A stretch of DNA of 64,000 nt from an uncultured Alphaproteobacteria bacterium (GCA_902580265.1 CACHJY010000004.1:1-64000); one strand, 5' to 3'. Positions 53,035 to 63,621 are shown, counted from the first letter of the stretch. Translations and numbers: made by a program. Notes: generated by a model from the sequence alone, not told the origin.

Positions 53035-53654
53035 TATTTAGCCGTTGGAGGCTTTGGAAAGCCTGTCCCTATCATACTATCACGCGTAACCCAACTCACT
53101 AATTCATTTTCACTTAATCCCTTAGAACTAGCTGGCTGTTGTGGCAGGACAAGATACCGTATCTCTGAAGTCGAGTCCCAAACCTTAACTTTTTTTGATA
53201 TTGGAAGTTTGACATTAAAGTCGCTTAAAACTGCCCTGGGCTCTCTCACTGCTCGACTTCGGTAGGCATCAGACTTATACCAACTTGGTGGTAACCCCAA
53301 CAAAGGCCACGGATAACAGCTACAAAGAGTACAGACTATAAGATTATGGATTGTCTCAGTATTCTCTACCACCACAACATGTTCACCTTGACGACCATTA
53401 AGATCCAAATCCTTTAACACCTGCTCCGTATTATCTATTAGATCCGCTTTAAACTTTTTGTTCGTCCATGCTTTAGCAACTATTTTTGCACCATTTAAGG
53501 GGCCTACATTATTCTGGTAGGTATCGAGAATTTCATCCAATGCTTTTTGATCAATGAGTCCTTTTTTCTCTAGTATCGACTTTAAAGCTTTAACTCTGGC
53601 GTCGGGATTGCTTGGAAACTCTTTGTAAAATTGTCTAATATTGTCTTTTTTCAT
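53034..53654 (-). CDS. nthA: Nitrile hydratase alpha subunit, cobalt type
   Basis: This 206-residue subunit hydrates nitriles to amides. The metal-binding motif is CTLCSC at residues 108-113 ('VCTLCSCYPWPLLGLPP'). Thr in the second place marks the cobalt form; iron enzymes have Ser. 'WYKSDAYRSRAVREPRAVL' is the conserved region after the motif. Thiocyanate hydrolase gamma chains are related, but the two-gene alpha/beta layout and beta sequence favour nitrile hydratase. It lies nine bases after aroQ in the same direction. No amidase gene is nearby. Confidence 0.95.
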   Translation of the reverse strand: MKKDNIRQFYKEFPSNPDARVKALKSILEKKGLIDQKALDEILDTYQNNVGPLNGAKIVAKAWTNKKFKADLIDNTEQVLKDLDLNGRQGEHVVVVENTETIHNLIVCTLCSCYPWPLLGLPPSWYKSDAYRSRAVREPRAVLSDFNVKLPISKKVKVWDSTSEIRYLVLPQQPASSKGLSENELVSWVTRDSMIGTGFPKPPTAK

Positions 53655-53663
53655 ACAAAAAAT

Positions 53664-54104
53664 TTAATCTTTCTGTTGCATCTTTTCTATTGCTTCAATA
53701 TATCCTTCTAAACCCTTACCCATAATTACATAGTCCGCCCTCAAAGAAACATATGAAAATTTCCTAAACTCCTCCCGCTTAGAAATGTCAGATATATGAA
53801 CTTCAATTACATAACCACTAAAAGAATTTAAGGCGTCAAGGATTGCAACTGAAGTATGTGAATATGCAGCAGCATTTATAATTATACCATCTGAGGCATT
53901 TATTGCCTCCTGAATGAAAGTCACCAATTCCGATTCGGAATTACTTTGTTCAAACTTTATATTCATTGAACAAGCTTTGCCTTTACTCACACACATTTCC
54001 TCTAAATCTTTAAGAGTTCGAGATCCATATATTTCAGGTTGTCTTGTGCCAAGCAGGTTAAGATTAGGCCCATTTAAAATTAGTATGTCTCTTCTTGTAG
54101 TCAT
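53664..54104 (-). CDS. aroQ: Type II 3-dehydroquinate dehydratase
   Basis: This 146-residue shikimate-pathway enzyme has the N-terminal 'ILNGPNLNLLGTRQPEIYG' block with the catalytic Tyr/Arg, 'NAAAYSHTSVAILDAL' and 'VEVHISDI' (as 'VIEVHISDISKREEFR'). Length is normal. It converts 3-dehydroquinate to 3-dehydroshikimate. Unusually, it directly precedes the nitrile hydratase genes. It is divergent from dmdA across a 93-base gap. Confidence 0.96.
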   Translation of the reverse strand: MTTRRDILILNGPNLNLLGTRQPEIYGSRTLKDLEEMCVSKGKACSMNIKFEQSNSESELVTFIQEAINASDGIIINAAAYSHTSVAILDALNSFSGYVIEVHISDISKREEFRKFSYVSLRADYVIMGKGLEGYIEAIEKMQQKD

Positions 54105-54197
54105 ATTAACAAAATTTCGTCCAATATTATAAAAACCATTGCATAGTTCTATTAATGATTTATATCAGAATTCGAGTTTGTTTACGATAGGAGAAAA

Positions 54198-55325
54198 GTG
54201 TTGCAAGAGAAAATTTTAACTCCAACAAAAAGAATAAGACGCACGCCCTTCTCTGCTAAAATTGAGGACGAAGTTAAAGGCGTAACAGTTTATAACCATA
54301 TGATTTTACCAACCATCTTCAAAAGTGCGGAGGAAGACTGCCGACATTTGAAAAGCGAAGTTCAAGTATGGGATGTGTCCGTGCAAAGACAGGTTGAAAT
54401 TGTAGGAAAAGACGCTGCAACGCTATTAGAAATCTTAACTCCTAGAAATGTAAAGGACATGAACCCAAACAAATGTCTTTACGCTCCAATGGTCAATCAA
54501 AATGGGGGTATGATAAATGATCCTGTACTATTAAGAGTAGATGAAGACCGTTATTGGATTTCTATAGCTGATAGTGATGTGCTGTTATGGGTTTCAGGGA
54601 TTGCTGCAGCATTAAAATTGAATGTTGAGATATCAGAACCTTCAGTTGCGCCTCTGGCAATTCAGGGACCTAAATCTAGGCTTCTAATGAAAAAAATATT
54701 TGGAAATGAAATGGACTATTTCGGTTACTTTGACCTTAGAAAGCTTAAATTTGGTAAACATACCATTAATGTTGCTAGAACTGGGTGGTCTAAACAAGGT
54801 GGTTTTGAGATTTATGTTGAAGGAACAGATTATGCTGATGACCTTTGGGAAGAGTTGTTTTCAAATGGGAAGGATTTTAACGTTAGACCAGGTTGCCCGA
54901 ACCAAATTGAAAGAATTGAATCTGGCCTTTTATCTTACGGATCCGATATGACAATCCAGAATTCTCCTTTTGAGTGCGGTCTTGGAAGGTTTTGTGAGAT
55001 TGATGCGAATTCAACATGTATTGGTTCCGAAGCCCTGAAAAATATAGCCAGTCATGGTCCCTCCAAAGTATTGAGATATTTTGACATTAAAGGTGAAAAG
55101 GTACCCTTTTGTCATGATCACTGGCCTATATTTAATAATAAAAAAGTGGGAGAAATAACCTCTGGAATTTTCTCATCGGAGTTCAATACGAATGTTTCCA
55201 TTGGAATTGTTGATGTTGAGTACGCTGTCGAGGGGACCAAGCTCCAGGTCCTTATAGATAATAAGTTAAGAGATGCTTTTGTTAAAGAAAGACCCTTTAA
55301 TTCCAAGCTAAAACCATTTATATGA
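54198..55325 (+). CDS. dmdA: Dimethylsulfoniopropionate demethylase
   Basis: This 375-residue GcvT-like enzyme moves a methyl group from DMSP to tetrahydrofolate, leaving methylmercaptopropionate. It matches DmdA block by block: 'RRTPFSAKIE', 'YNHMILPTIF', 'VQVWDVSVQRQVEI', 'YWISIADSDVLLWV', 'GWSKQGGFEIYVEG' and 'ERIESGLLSYGSDMT'. Generic GcvT proteins lack several of these. The start is GTG at 54198 or TTG at 54201; AGGAG at 54189-54193 gives better spacing to the TTG. rimO follows after seven bases. The later DMSP genes dmdB-D are not next to it. Confidence 0.92.
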   Translation: MLQEKILTPTKRIRRTPFSAKIEDEVKGVTVYNHMILPTIFKSAEEDCRHLKSEVQVWDVSVQRQVEIVGKDAATLLEILTPRNVKDMNPNKCLYAPMVNQNGGMINDPVLLRVDEDRYWISIADSDVLLWVSGIAAALKLNVEISEPSVAPLAIQGPKSRLLMKKIFGNEMDYFGYFDLRKLKFGKHTINVARTGWSKQGGFEIYVEGTDYADDLWEELFSNGKDFNVRPGCPNQIERIESGLLSYGSDMTIQNSPFECGLGRFCEIDANSTCIGSEALKNIASHGPSKVLRYFDIKGEKVPFCHDHWPIFNNKKVGEITSGIFSSEFNTNVSIGIVDVEYAVEGTKLQVLIDNKLRDAFVKERPFNSKLKPFI

Positions 55326-55332
55326 ATACAAT

Positions 55333-56652
55333 ATGGATAAAAATTCCCCTAATATCGGTTTAGTTAGCCTCGGATGTCCCAAAGCTCTTGTTGACTCCGA
55401 AGTTTTAATAAACAAGCTTCAAAAATTAGGTTATGGAATATCACCAACCTATGATAACGCCGATGCAGTGGTTGTGAATACGTGTGGTTTCCTTGACTCA
55501 GCGAAAGCCGAAAGTTTGAATGCTATTGGCGAAGCCTTAAACAAAAACGGAAAAGTAATAGTTACAGGATGTCTTGGTACAACACCAGAATTTATAAGGG
55601 TGTCCCATCCAAATGTAATGGCCATCACGGGACCTCAAAAGTTTAATGAAGTTTTGGACTCAATTACGAAGAACATTCCAATAAAAAGCAATCCATTTGA
55701 AGCAAAGCCATCATCGGCCTATGTTAAACTTACTCCAAAACATTATAGTTATTTAAAAATTTCTGAAGGATGCAACCATAAATGTTCATTTTGTATAATT
55801 CCTTCTTTGAGAGGACCTCTAAAATCTAGGTCAATAACTTCAATACTCTCTGAAGCGAAAACTTTAGTTGAAAGGGGTACTAAAGAATTACTTATAATTT
55901 CACAAGATACCTCTGCTTACGGATTAGACCTAAAGTTTAAAGAGGAATTAGTAAATGGGAAAAAATTAAAAACTAATATATTCAATCTAGTGAACGAACT
56001 AGGGTCCCTTGGAGCTTGGGTACGACTTCACTATATTTATCCATATCCTCACGTTAAACAGTTAATACCTCTCATGGATCATAATAGTGTCTTACCTTAT
56101 TTAGATGTCCCTTTTCAGCATGCACATCCGGATGTATTAAAAAGGATGGCTCGGCCTTCAAATAATATCCATGACCTTGAACAAATTTCTCAGTGGCGTT
56201 TGATCAATTCAGATCTTAGTATCAGATCAACTTTTATAGTAGGCTTCCCTGGAGAAACTGAAAGTGAGTTTGATTTTCTTCTAGATTGGTTAGAGGAAGC
56301 AAAAATTGATAGAGTTGGCTGCTTCAAATATGAAGATGTTTCTGGTGCACGATCGAACTTGATGGAGGATCACCTTCACGATGATATAATAGAAGATCGC
56401 TTCAACCGTTTTATGAGTAAGGCACAAGAACTATCCGAATTAAAGCTTAAAGAAAAAGTGGGCAAAACTTTTACTTGTGTTGTAGACAATGTAGCTCCAG
56501 ATCTTCTTATATGTAGGACAATTTTTGACGCCCCAGAGATAGACGGCTTAGTCTATGTTAAAAAAAACCAAACTAATCATTGTGTGGGTGATCGTATAAA
56601 GGTAAAGATCAAAGGTTCTTCGGAATATGACTTAGAAGGGACCCTCTTTTGA
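55333..56652 (+). CDS. rimO: Ribosomal protein S12 methylthiotransferase
   Basis: This 439-residue radical-SAM enzyme methylthiolates Asp of ribosomal protein S12. The N-terminal UPF0004 domain has its first cluster Cys in 'SLGCPKALVDSEVL' (Cys15), with further Cys in 'VVNTCGFLDSA' and 'VTGCLGT'. The radical-SAM CxxxCxxC is 'CNHKCSFC' and a TRAM domain closes the protein. It sits seven bases after dmdA and two bases before the convergent ftsH stop. Confidence 0.97.
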   Translation: MDKNSPNIGLVSLGCPKALVDSEVLINKLQKLGYGISPTYDNADAVVVNTCGFLDSAKAESLNAIGEALNKNGKVIVTGCLGTTPEFIRVSHPNVMAITGPQKFNEVLDSITKNIPIKSNPFEAKPSSAYVKLTPKHYSYLKISEGCNHKCSFCIIPSLRGPLKSRSITSILSEAKTLVERGTKELLIISQDTSAYGLDLKFKEELVNGKKLKTNIFNLVNELGSLGAWVRLHYIYPYPHVKQLIPLMDHNSVLPYLDVPFQHAHPDVLKRMARPSNNIHDLEQISQWRLINSDLSIRSTFIVGFPGETESEFDFLLDWLEEAKIDRVGCFKYEDVSGARSNLMEDHLHDDIIEDRFNRFMSKAQELSELKLKEKVGKTFTCVVDNVAPDLLICRTIFDAPEIDGLVYVKKNQTNHCVGDRIKVKIKGSSEYDLEGTLF

Positions 56653-56654
56653 CA

Positions 56655-58574
56655 CTAAGACTGTGGTTGAGAACTCAAGTCTCCGCCTTTCTTTTTACCA
56701 GTGGTACCAGTTTTTGGTATTGACGTGACACTATCCTTATTCCGTTTATCATCAGGTTCATCAAAGTCATCTAAATCCCTGTTGAGTGGCTTTCCGGAAA
56801 GAACCTGTGTTATTTCGCTTCCTGTGAGAGTTTCATATTCTAATAATCCATTAGCTAACAAATCAAGCTTCTTTTTTTCCTTCTTTAGGATACTTTTGGC
56901 TGTTGCGTATCCCTCATCGACAAGCTTCCTAACCTCAATATCAATCTTTTCTTGGGTTTCTGGTCCCAAATTACTACCAGGGGCTGAAGGACCTAGATAC
57001 GTCTGCTGTTCGTTGGCATAATCTATATTTCCTAGATTATCAGACATGCCAAATTGCATTACCATTGCTCTAGCGATCTTTGTTATTTGCTGAATATCCG
57101 AGCTAGCACCCGATGTTACATTCTCAGGCCCAAAAACCATTTCCTCTGCAACTTTACCACCCATGGCCATTGCTATCTTTGATTTGTATTTAGTTCTGGT
57201 TACTGATAACTGATCTCGTTCAGGTAAACTCAGTACCAAACCCAGAGCTCTCCCTCGAGGAATAATCGTAGCTTTGTGAATTGGATCATGCTGTGGCACA
57301 TTTAATCCCACTATCGCATGCCCTGCTTCATGATAAGCGGTCAATTTCTTCTCATCATCAGTCATTACCATAGACCGCCTCTCTGCTCCCATCATTACTT
57401 TATCCTTAGCATTTTCAAAGTCTATCATCGCAACAAAGCGTTTCCCTGCCCTTGCTGCCATTAATGCTGCCTCATTCACAAGGTTGGCAAGATCGGCCCC
57501 GGAAAAACCTGGCGTTCCACGAGCTATAATTCTTAGATCTATGTCTGGTCCTAAAACAGTCTTCTTTGCGTGTACATTTAATATTTTTGTACGGCCCTGG
57601 ATATCTGGGTTTGGTACCTGAACCTGTCTGTCAAATCGTCCGGGTCTTAAAAGAGCTGGGTCCAGAACGTCAGGCCTATTTGTTGCAGCAATTAATATCA
57701 CTCCTTCATTTGACTCAAAGCCATCCATTTCAACCAAAAGCTGGTTAAGTGTTTGCTCTCTTTCATCATTTCCACCACCATAACCAGCACCCCTATGACG
57801 GCCTACCGCATCAATCTCATCTATAAAAACTATACAGGGTGCGTTTTTCTTTGCTTGGTCAAACATATCCCTTACTCTACTCGCACCTACTCCAACGAAC
57901 ATTTCAACAAAATCCGAACCAGATATAGTAAAGAAGGGTACGCCTGCTTCGCCTGCAATGGCTCTAGCTAGTAGTGTCTTTCCTGTACCCGGAGGTCCGA
58001 CTAACAAAGCGCCTTTGGGTATTTTCCCTCCCAACCTTCCAAATTTCTGTGGATCTTTTAAAAACTCAACTATCTCTTCCAACTCATCTTTTGCTTCATC
58101 GATCCCGGCCACATCATTGAATGTTACCTTGCCATGTTTTTCTGTGAGAAGCTTTGCCTTCGACTTCCCAAAACCCATCGCACCTCCACGACCACCGCCT
58201 TGCATCCGGTTCATCAGGTAGAGCCATACGCCAATTAATAAAATGAATGGCAACCAAACACTTATTGCACTCATCAGTCCCGATTTTTCCTGTTTAACCG
58301 CACGGACTTCGACATCTGATCTGCTCAAAACCTCTACTAGGTTTGTGCCAAGCGGCTGTACTACCTGATATCTTGCCCCATCGGCTTCTCTTACATGGAT
58401 CGTTTCTCCATCAAGAACAACTTCCGATACCTTTCCTGACCCCACCTGATCCAAAAACTGAGAAAAAGATAATTCTCTCTTGTTGTTAATAGTACTACCG
58501 CTAAAAACATTAAATAGTGCTACGAGAAGGAAAAATAAAACTAGCCAGAAGGCTATATTTCTGAAGTTGTTCAT
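56655..58574 (-). CDS. ftsH: ATP-dependent zinc metalloprotease FtsH
   Basis: This 639-residue membrane protease has two N-terminal helices (about 7-25 and 105-122) around a periplasmic part, then an AAA domain with Walker A 'GPPGTGKT', Walker B '[11 protein letters not shown]' and the second region of homology. The zinc site is HEAGH ('[11 protein letters not shown]'). It degrades misfolded and regulatory membrane proteins. The order tol-pal-cpoB-tilS-ftsH is standard in proteobacteria. A 68-base gap separates it from tilS. Confidence 0.98.
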   Translation of the reverse strand: MNNFRNIAFWLVLFFLLVALFNVFSGSTINNKRELSFSQFLDQVGSGKVSEVVLDGETIHVREADGARYQVVQPLGTNLVEVLSRSDVEVRAVKQEKSGLMSAISVWLPFILLIGVWLYLMNRMQGGGRGGAMGFGKSKAKLLTEKHGKVTFNDVAGIDEAKDELEEIVEFLKDPQKFGRLGGKIPKGALLVGPPGTGKTLLARAIAGEAGVPFFTISGSDFVEMFVGVGASRVRDMFDQAKKNAPCIVFIDEIDAVGRHRGAGYGGGNDEREQTLNQLLVEMDGFESNEGVILIAATNRPDVLDPALLRPGRFDRQVQVPNPDIQGRTKILNVHAKKTVLGPDIDLRIIARGTPGFSGADLANLVNEAALMAARAGKRFVAMIDFENAKDKVMMGAERRSMVMTDDEKKLTAYHEAGHAIVGLNVPQHDPIHKATIIPRGRALGLVLSLPERDQLSVTRTKYKSKIAMAMGGKVAEEMVFGPENVTSGASSDIQQITKIARAMVMQFGMSDNLGNIDYANEQQTYLGPSAPGSNLGPETQEKIDIEVRKLVDEGYATAKSILKKEKKKLDLLANGLLEYETLTGSEITQVLSGKPLNRDLDDFDEPDDKRNKDSVTSIPKTGTTGKKKGGDLSSQPQS

Positions 58575-58642
58575 GTATTTGACACCAAATTTTTTCTTTG
58601 TGACTTTATAAGTATGCTAAAAAAACGCAAATTCAACCGTTT

Positions 58643-59896
58643 TTAAAAGAATTTATAGAACTCACAATCTTGATTTAATAATTTTACATCAACATCATAC
58701 TTCAAATTGCCGAGAGGTACAAATTTAACAGCTCTATTTGTAGTTATAGTAGGAACTGTTTCTACTGCACTTTTATCAAAATCCCTATGAATAAAAAATG
58801 TTTGCATATCAAGACCTAATCGCCCATACGGTTTTACATACAACTTCACCCTAGATCTGGATTTTAACGTAATCAACCATCTGTTATCCCAAATAAATTT
58901 TTTGCTTTTTACTAAGTAATTTTCTTCAATGGATGATAATTCTCTCGAAACGGTAACCATCCCTTTTTTTTTCTTAAAGACCGTCCCTCCTAACGTAGCA
59001 ATCATCAATTTACCATCTTTAATTAGTTTTTTATGCATATTCTCAAGCTGTGAGAAGCGCGGCTTGTAGAAGCTTCCAGAAAACCATGAGATTATGCCAG
59101 CGAGAATTCTAAATTGAGTATCTTTAAAAAGCTTAGAAAATTTTTGAACCTCAAAAGTAATTTGACCAACTTCATTAAATGATAAAAGAGCTTTTGAACC
59201 GTCAATAGCTACTGCCTTAGATAGCTTTGATGCCCTTAACATATGTTCAGCTGTATTTACAAAATTAGTTGAAATAAGGTTTTCAGATTTTAGTTGCTTA
59301 AGCAGTTTTCTCATCTTTACTCGCTGATATTTTTCATCATAGTTTGAAGGATCATCTATCCAGCTATAATTATTAATTCTCAAATAATTTCTTAGCTCTT
59401 CTTTTCTGAATTTTAATAGTGGCCTCATCCACAGAATTTCATTTCTATCAACTATCTCTTCCATACTAACCAAGCCATCAACCCCCGATCCTCGTAAAAA
59501 TCTCATTAAAAGATTTTCCTCTTGGTCATCCAATGTATGACCGATAAAGACACATTGAAGATTTTTTGAAATTGCCCAGTTTTTCAATAATTGGTATCGT
59601 GTGGATCTGGCGTTATCTTGAAGATTTCCCCTTTTTTTTGATAAATCCGTAGGAGGAACCAATGAGATATGTTCAACTTTCTTTTTTTCACATTCTTTCT
59701 TTACAAATTCCACCTCTGCTCTACTTTCTGACCTCAATCTATGATCTATTGATGCAACAATTATTTCAGGCTTACTATCTGATTCCCAATCCGTGAGCAT
59801 ATGAAAAAGAGCCATTGAGTCACTGCCACCGGATACAGCAATTCCACAAGAGCTTAGTTTCAGACTAGTTAAATTCTTTACAACCTCGTCAATCAT
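58643..59896 (-). CDS. tilS: tRNA(Ile)-lysidine synthetase
   Basis: This 417-residue enzyme adds lysine to C34 of the AUA-reading tRNA-Ile. The PP-loop 'SGGSDS' is at 22-27, and 'SIDHRLRSES' and 'GHTLDDQEENLLMR' are the conserved N-terminal blocks. The C-terminal half (about 220-417) is poorly conserved and basic. It starts five bases after the cpoB stop. Confidence 0.95.
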   Translation of the reverse strand: MIDEVVKNLTSLKLSSCGIAVSGGSDSMALFHMLTDWESDSKPEIIVASIDHRLRSESRAEVEFVKKECEKKKVEHISLVPPTDLSKKRGNLQDNARSTRYQLLKNWAISKNLQCVFIGHTLDDQEENLLMRFLRGSGVDGLVSMEEIVDRNEILWMRPLLKFRKEELRNYLRINNYSWIDDPSNYDEKYQRVKMRKLLKQLKSENLISTNFVNTAEHMLRASKLSKAVAIDGSKALLSFNEVGQITFEVQKFSKLFKDTQFRILAGIISWFSGSFYKPRFSQLENMHKKLIKDGKLMIATLGGTVFKKKKGMVTVSRELSSIEENYLVKSKKFIWDNRWLITLKSRSRVKLYVKPYGRLGLDMQTFFIHRDFDKSAVETVPTITTNRAVKFVPLGNLKYDVDVKLLNQDCEFYKFF

Positions 59897-59901
59897 TTTT
59901 T

Positions 59902-60705
59902 CTATCTTGGCTGATCACAGTTCAGGAGATTTTTTGCTTTAACTATTTCTACCAATAGAGTTCTTTCAATATTTTCAAATCTTGATCCAACTTCATCCAG
60001 TGTTAAACAGGCTTGATCCTTCTCTCCGATGGCCCCCAAACTTACTCCCAAACCAAATAATGTTTTTGCAGCAGACTCTCCATCTGGATTGATTGTAAAA
60101 CTCTCTAAGTAATCATTTGCGGCACCAATCCAGTTTTCATTTTTGACCCTAGTTTCTGCTCTCCAGAATAAAGCGGAGGAAAGTTTTGTGCTAGTTGGAA
60201 AACCTTCTATAAATTCAGAAAAGCGTTGCTCAGCCAACTGTGTTTGACCTCTATCAAAAAGATTTAGTGCGCTTATATAAAGCTCTTCTTCTCGACCAAG
60301 AACCTCAAGGCTTTCCAAAGACGCAGAGTTGTCAATTGAGGGTTCAGTTACACTTTCTTTTTGAATTTTTTCATTTGAATCTTCAGTTTTTTCGATATTG
60401 CTTCTATCTGAATTTAATATCAAAGCTTTAAGATTTTTTAACTCCTTGTAGTAATTGTTTTCTAGAATTTCAAATCTGTTGTGTAGCTTCTTGATATCAT
60501 TCTCTATTTCTGTCATTTTTAAAAATTGCCACTCAAACTTATCCTTAACGATGTTTTTCATCTTTAAGTCAAGTATTTCCTTTTCAAGAAGGAGTAGCCT
60601 CTTTTGAAGAGATTCCAAATCAGTAGTTTCACTTGCTAGTGGTTTCCCCACGTATAGTAGAAAAGGTGTTAAAATAATAATTAATGATCTTAAAAGCATA
60701 ACCAC
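59902..60705 (-). CDS. cpoB: Tol-Pal system coordinator CpoB (YbgF)
   Basis: This 267-residue periplasmic protein has an N-terminal signal segment (about 1-22), a coiled coil (about 28-100, many heptads such as 'LQKRLLLLEKEILDLKMK') and C-terminal TPR-like repeats (about 140-262, 'YISALNLFDRGQTQLAEQRF'). This is the normal CpoB layout, though the linker is short. It links the Tol-Pal machine with peptidoglycan synthesis at division. A GTG/ATG alternative near the start does not change the fold. Confidence 0.93.
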   Translation of the reverse strand: MVMLLRSLIIILTPFLLYVGKPLASETTDLESLQKRLLLLEKEILDLKMKNIVKDKFEWQFLKMTEIENDIKKLHNRFEILENNYYKELKNLKALILNSDRSNIEKTEDSNEKIQKESVTEPSIDNSASLESLEVLGREEELYISALNLFDRGQTQLAEQRFSEFIEGFPTSTKLSSALFWRAETRVKNENWIGAANDYLESFTINPDGESAAKTLFGLGVSLGAIGEKDQACLTLDEVGSRFENIERTLLVEIVKAKNLLNCDQPR

Positions 60706-60727
60706 TTTCTAATCTTTGTATTAATCA

Positions 60728-61198
60728 CTATTCTACAATTTTTTTACCAACTACTGTTACTGCTCTACGATTTTTTGACCAACACTCTTCGTTGGAACAA
60801 ACACGTAGAGGTCTCTCTTTCCCATAAGTAACTATACTGATACGATCCTGCTCAATTCCCTTAGCTAAAAGAAACTCTCTTACTGCTGTAGCTCTTCGCG
60901 CTCCAAGAGCCAAATTGTATTCTCTTGTTCCCTGTTCGTCGGCGTGTCCTTCTATAGTGATAGGTAAAAATTTCTTTTCCTTTAGCCAAGTAACCTGTTC
61001 ATTTAAAATATTTATAGCATCTGGACGTAATCCACTTTGGTCTACAGTGAATAGAACGGTATCCCCTACTAAGTTTTGAAAATATTCTATATCACTTTGA
61101 GAAATTTGTGCTTCATCTAGCGAGTTTTTAAATCTCTTATTATTTTCACACCCTGCAAGAAGAAGGATAACGAAAATTGCAAGTCCAATGTTTTTCAT
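60728..61198 (-). CDS. pal: Peptidoglycan-associated lipoprotein Pal
   Basis: This 156-residue outer-membrane lipoprotein has the lipobox LAGC with the lipidated Cys17. The C-terminal OmpA domain (about 45-154) shows 'ITIEGHADEQGTREYNLALG' and 'ISIVTYGKERP', which bind peptidoglycan. Length and motifs are normal. It lies 65 bases after tolB. Confidence 0.97.
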   Translation of the reverse strand: MKNIGLAIFVILLLAGCENNKRFKNSLDEAQISQSDIEYFQNLVGDTVLFTVDQSGLRPDAINILNEQVTWLKEKKFLPITIEGHADEQGTREYNLALGARRATAVREFLLAKGIEQDRISIVTYGKERPLRVCSNEECWSKNRRAVTVVGKKIVE

Positions 61199-61263
61199 AA
61201 TTTTTGCCTCGTCTACTCTTCGAATTTTATATATTTTTATATCATAAATCTTAAACGATCACA

Positions 61264-62613
61264 TTAATTTAAAATTTTAGACCAATTGGGGTCTGATGCA
61301 AAAGAGGAAGTTTTTATTTTTCTTAGATTACGTCCAGATATATCAATCGAATAAATGGAGGGCGCTCCCGCCTTGCCTGGTGTTTCTCTGAAAAACATCA
61401 ATACCCTACCGTTGGGAGCCCAGGCGGGGCCTTCGTCCAGAAAGGACGTCGTTAGCAACCTTTCCTTTGTTCCATCAACACGCATTACTCCAATATGGAA
61501 TTTACCCTCTTTAATTTTGGTAAATGCTATAAGGTCAGCTCTGGGCGACCAAACGGGGGTAGCATATCTGCCCTTTCCAAAACTTATTCTTTTTGCTTCT
61601 CCGCCTTCAGCAGAAATAATGTAAAGCTGTTGCCCACCTCCACGATCGCTTTCAAATACCACACTGCTTCCATCTGGTGAAAAGCTTGGCGCAGTGTCAA
61701 TTGCACTATTTGTAGTTAATCTCTTCTTTTTTCCTGTAACTAAGCTGGTTATAAAAATATCGGTATTACCATTTTCAGTCATTGATAATACTATTTGACT
61801 ACCGTCAGCAGAGAATCTTGGAGCAAAACTCATGCCTTTTAATTCTGGCAATGAGGTTATATCTTCCGAACCAAGGTCCATTAAATAAACTCTTGGCTTC
61901 CCTGTTTCATAGCCAGTAAAAATTATCTTATTGGCAGTGGGAGAAAAGCGTGGTGCTATAACAAGAGAAGGAGGGTGTTTTAGCAGCCTGAAATTTGCTC
62001 CATCTTGATCCATAACCGCAAGCCTCTTTGTTCTATTATCTTTTGGCCCAGTCTCAGAAACAAAAACCACTCTACTATCAAAATATGCCCCTTCACCAGT
62101 AACTCTGGTATATATAACATCAGAGATTTTATGTGAAATTCTTCTCCAGCTCTCGGAATTTGTAAAGTACTGTTTACCTTTTCCAATTTCTTTTTGCTGA
62201 GATACATCCCACAATCTAAATTTAACTTCTAAGCGACCATCAGGCTTTAAACCGACTGATCCCACAACTAAAACATCAGCATTTATAATCGACCAGTCAC
62301 TAAACTGCACTGGCGTATTGAAACTTAAAGGCGTACTCACGTAGGCAGCCTGTGGGATAGATTTAAATAGTCCAGTACCATCAAGGTTATTTGAAATTAC
62401 TTTTGCGAGCTCTCTGCTGATGATCGAGTTTGCACCACTTTCTTTAATAAAGCTTGGAACAGCCAATGATATTGGTTTAATCACGCCTCTATTTACTGTC
62501 ATATCAAGCTGAGGAGCCTCATTTTTCTGAGCAAGTAAAACACTGGAGTTAATTAATAAAATGCTAGTAAAAGAAATAATTTTTAGGAATTTTAAAACAT
62601 TCTGTCTAACCAT
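61264..62613 (-). CDS. tolB: Tol-Pal system beta-propeller protein TolB
   Basis: This 449-residue periplasmic protein has a signal peptide (about 1-28), an N-terminal alpha/beta domain (about 35-165) and a six-bladed propeller with repeated 'APRFSP/SPDG' blocks such as '[16 protein letters not shown]' and '[19 protein letters not shown]'. It binds Pal and passes the TolA signal. Its start overlaps the tolA stop by eight bases. Confidence 0.97.
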   Translation of the reverse strand: MVRQNVLKFLKIISFTSILLINSSVLLAQKNEAPQLDMTVNRGVIKPISLAVPSFIKESGANSIISRELAKVISNNLDGTGLFKSIPQAAYVSTPLSFNTPVQFSDWSIINADVLVVGSVGLKPDGRLEVKFRLWDVSQQKEIGKGKQYFTNSESWRRISHKISDVIYTRVTGEGAYFDSRVVFVSETGPKDNRTKRLAVMDQDGANFRLLKHPPSLVIAPRFSPTANKIIFTGYETGKPRVYLMDLGSEDITSLPELKGMSFAPRFSADGSQIVLSMTENGNTDIFITSLVTGKKKRLTTNSAIDTAPSFSPDGSSVVFESDRGGGQQLYIISAEGGEAKRISFGKGRYATPVWSPRADLIAFTKIKEGKFHIGVMRVDGTKERLLTTSFLDEGPAWAPNGRVLMFFRETPGKAGAPSIYSIDISGRNLRKIKTSSFASDPNWSKILN

Positions 62614-63604
62614 TATTTACACCCACATTTGTTTTAGGATCAAATACTACTCTTAATACCAAACCTCTAGGAAAACTTCCCTCTGGCAAGGGGAAAGGTT
62701 CGGATTCTAATACTGCTTTGATAGCAGATCTTTTCGCTATTAGAAAGTTTCCAGAGGCATTTTGTGGATAGACCAACTTTATAGGCCCACTTCTTTTCCC
62801 ATTTTTATCGATCTTTAGCTCCAAAATAATCACAAACTTTTCATAATTTGGCAGTCTATTTATCGAAACAACATTCCAATTATCGTTCAGAGTCTGCAGA
62901 ATCCTAGCCTTAGCTAATCTTTGGATTGAAGTTTCCACAACTTTTACTTTTTTCTGGCTATTTACCACTTGTTCGATCAAATTATTGTATACGTCATCAC
63001 TATCTTTTTTTGACTTAGTTTCATTAGGAGCATCTCGATAACTTTCTTCAAAAATGTTTGGTTTTGATGGGGGTAATTTTGTAATCTTTAAAGCGCCTGA
63101 AATAATCTCAACATTTTTTCCTTCTGCAGAAATGTGTGAGCTGGTATTTTTTTGCTTTGCTTGATCATTATTCGGATTTTTTGGCAAGTTTTTCTTTTCA
63201 ACAGATCTGCTAGATCTTTTATCAACCGGTTCTTCAACTTCATTATCCCCTCTTTGAGCGCGGTCGGTGATGATTTCATCGCTTGTCTTACGCTTTTTTA
63301 TTTTAATTATATCAGGCTCAGTTACACCTTTAATTTCATTGCCAGCATTTATTTTAGGAGGAATAGAAATTTCTTTTGGATTGCTATTGCGATCAGCAGT
63401 CGTTCTTGGTTGAAAATTTTTAACTTCGAGGGCACTTGTTATTTCTCCCTCGGTTAGTTCAATAAGCTCTTGCTCAGATAATAATTTCACACTTACTTTA
63501 TTTAATGCTTCATTTGGATTATTTTCTAACAATTGGAAATTTACTATCAGCAAAAAACCTCCAAATAGATGCAAAAATCCAGAAGTATAAAGACCTTGTC
63601 TCAT
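62606..63604 (-). CDS. tolA: TolA-like energy transducer
   Basis: This 332-residue protein has one N-terminal hydrophobic segment (about 9-27), a long low-complexity charged and proline-rich middle (about 60-215), and a globular C-terminal domain (about 225-325, '[17 protein letters not shown]' and '[15 protein letters not shown]') of the TolA/TonB kind. It spans the periplasm from TolQR to TolB. The middle is not the alanine-rich helix of E. coli TolA. It follows tolR by 17 bases. Confidence 0.9.
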   Translation of the reverse strand: MRQGLYTSGFLHLFGGFLLIVNFQLLENNPNEALNKVSVKLLSEQELIELTEGEITSALEVKNFQPRTTADRNSNPKEISIPPKINAGNEIKGVTEPDIIKIKKRKTSDEIITDRAQRGDNEVEEPVDKRSSRSVEKKNLPKNPNNDQAKQKNTSSHISAEGKNVEIISGALKITKLPPSKPNIFEESYRDAPNETKSKKDSDDVYNNLIEQVVNSQKKVKVVETSIQRLAKARILQTLNDNWNVVSINRLPNYEKFVIILELKIDKNGKRSGPIKLVYPQNASGNFLIAKRSAIKAVLESEPFPLPEGSFPRGLVLRVVFDPKTNVGVNNG

Positions 63605-63621
63605 ATTTAATCTCGTCTATG

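Noticed and set aside
53034..53654. Iron-type nitrile hydratase with the COG0523 protein at 30305-31216 as its activator
   Set aside because: The motif CTLCSC has Thr (cobalt type), and a P14K-like activator is in the operon itself; the COG0523 gene is 22 kb away in another operon.
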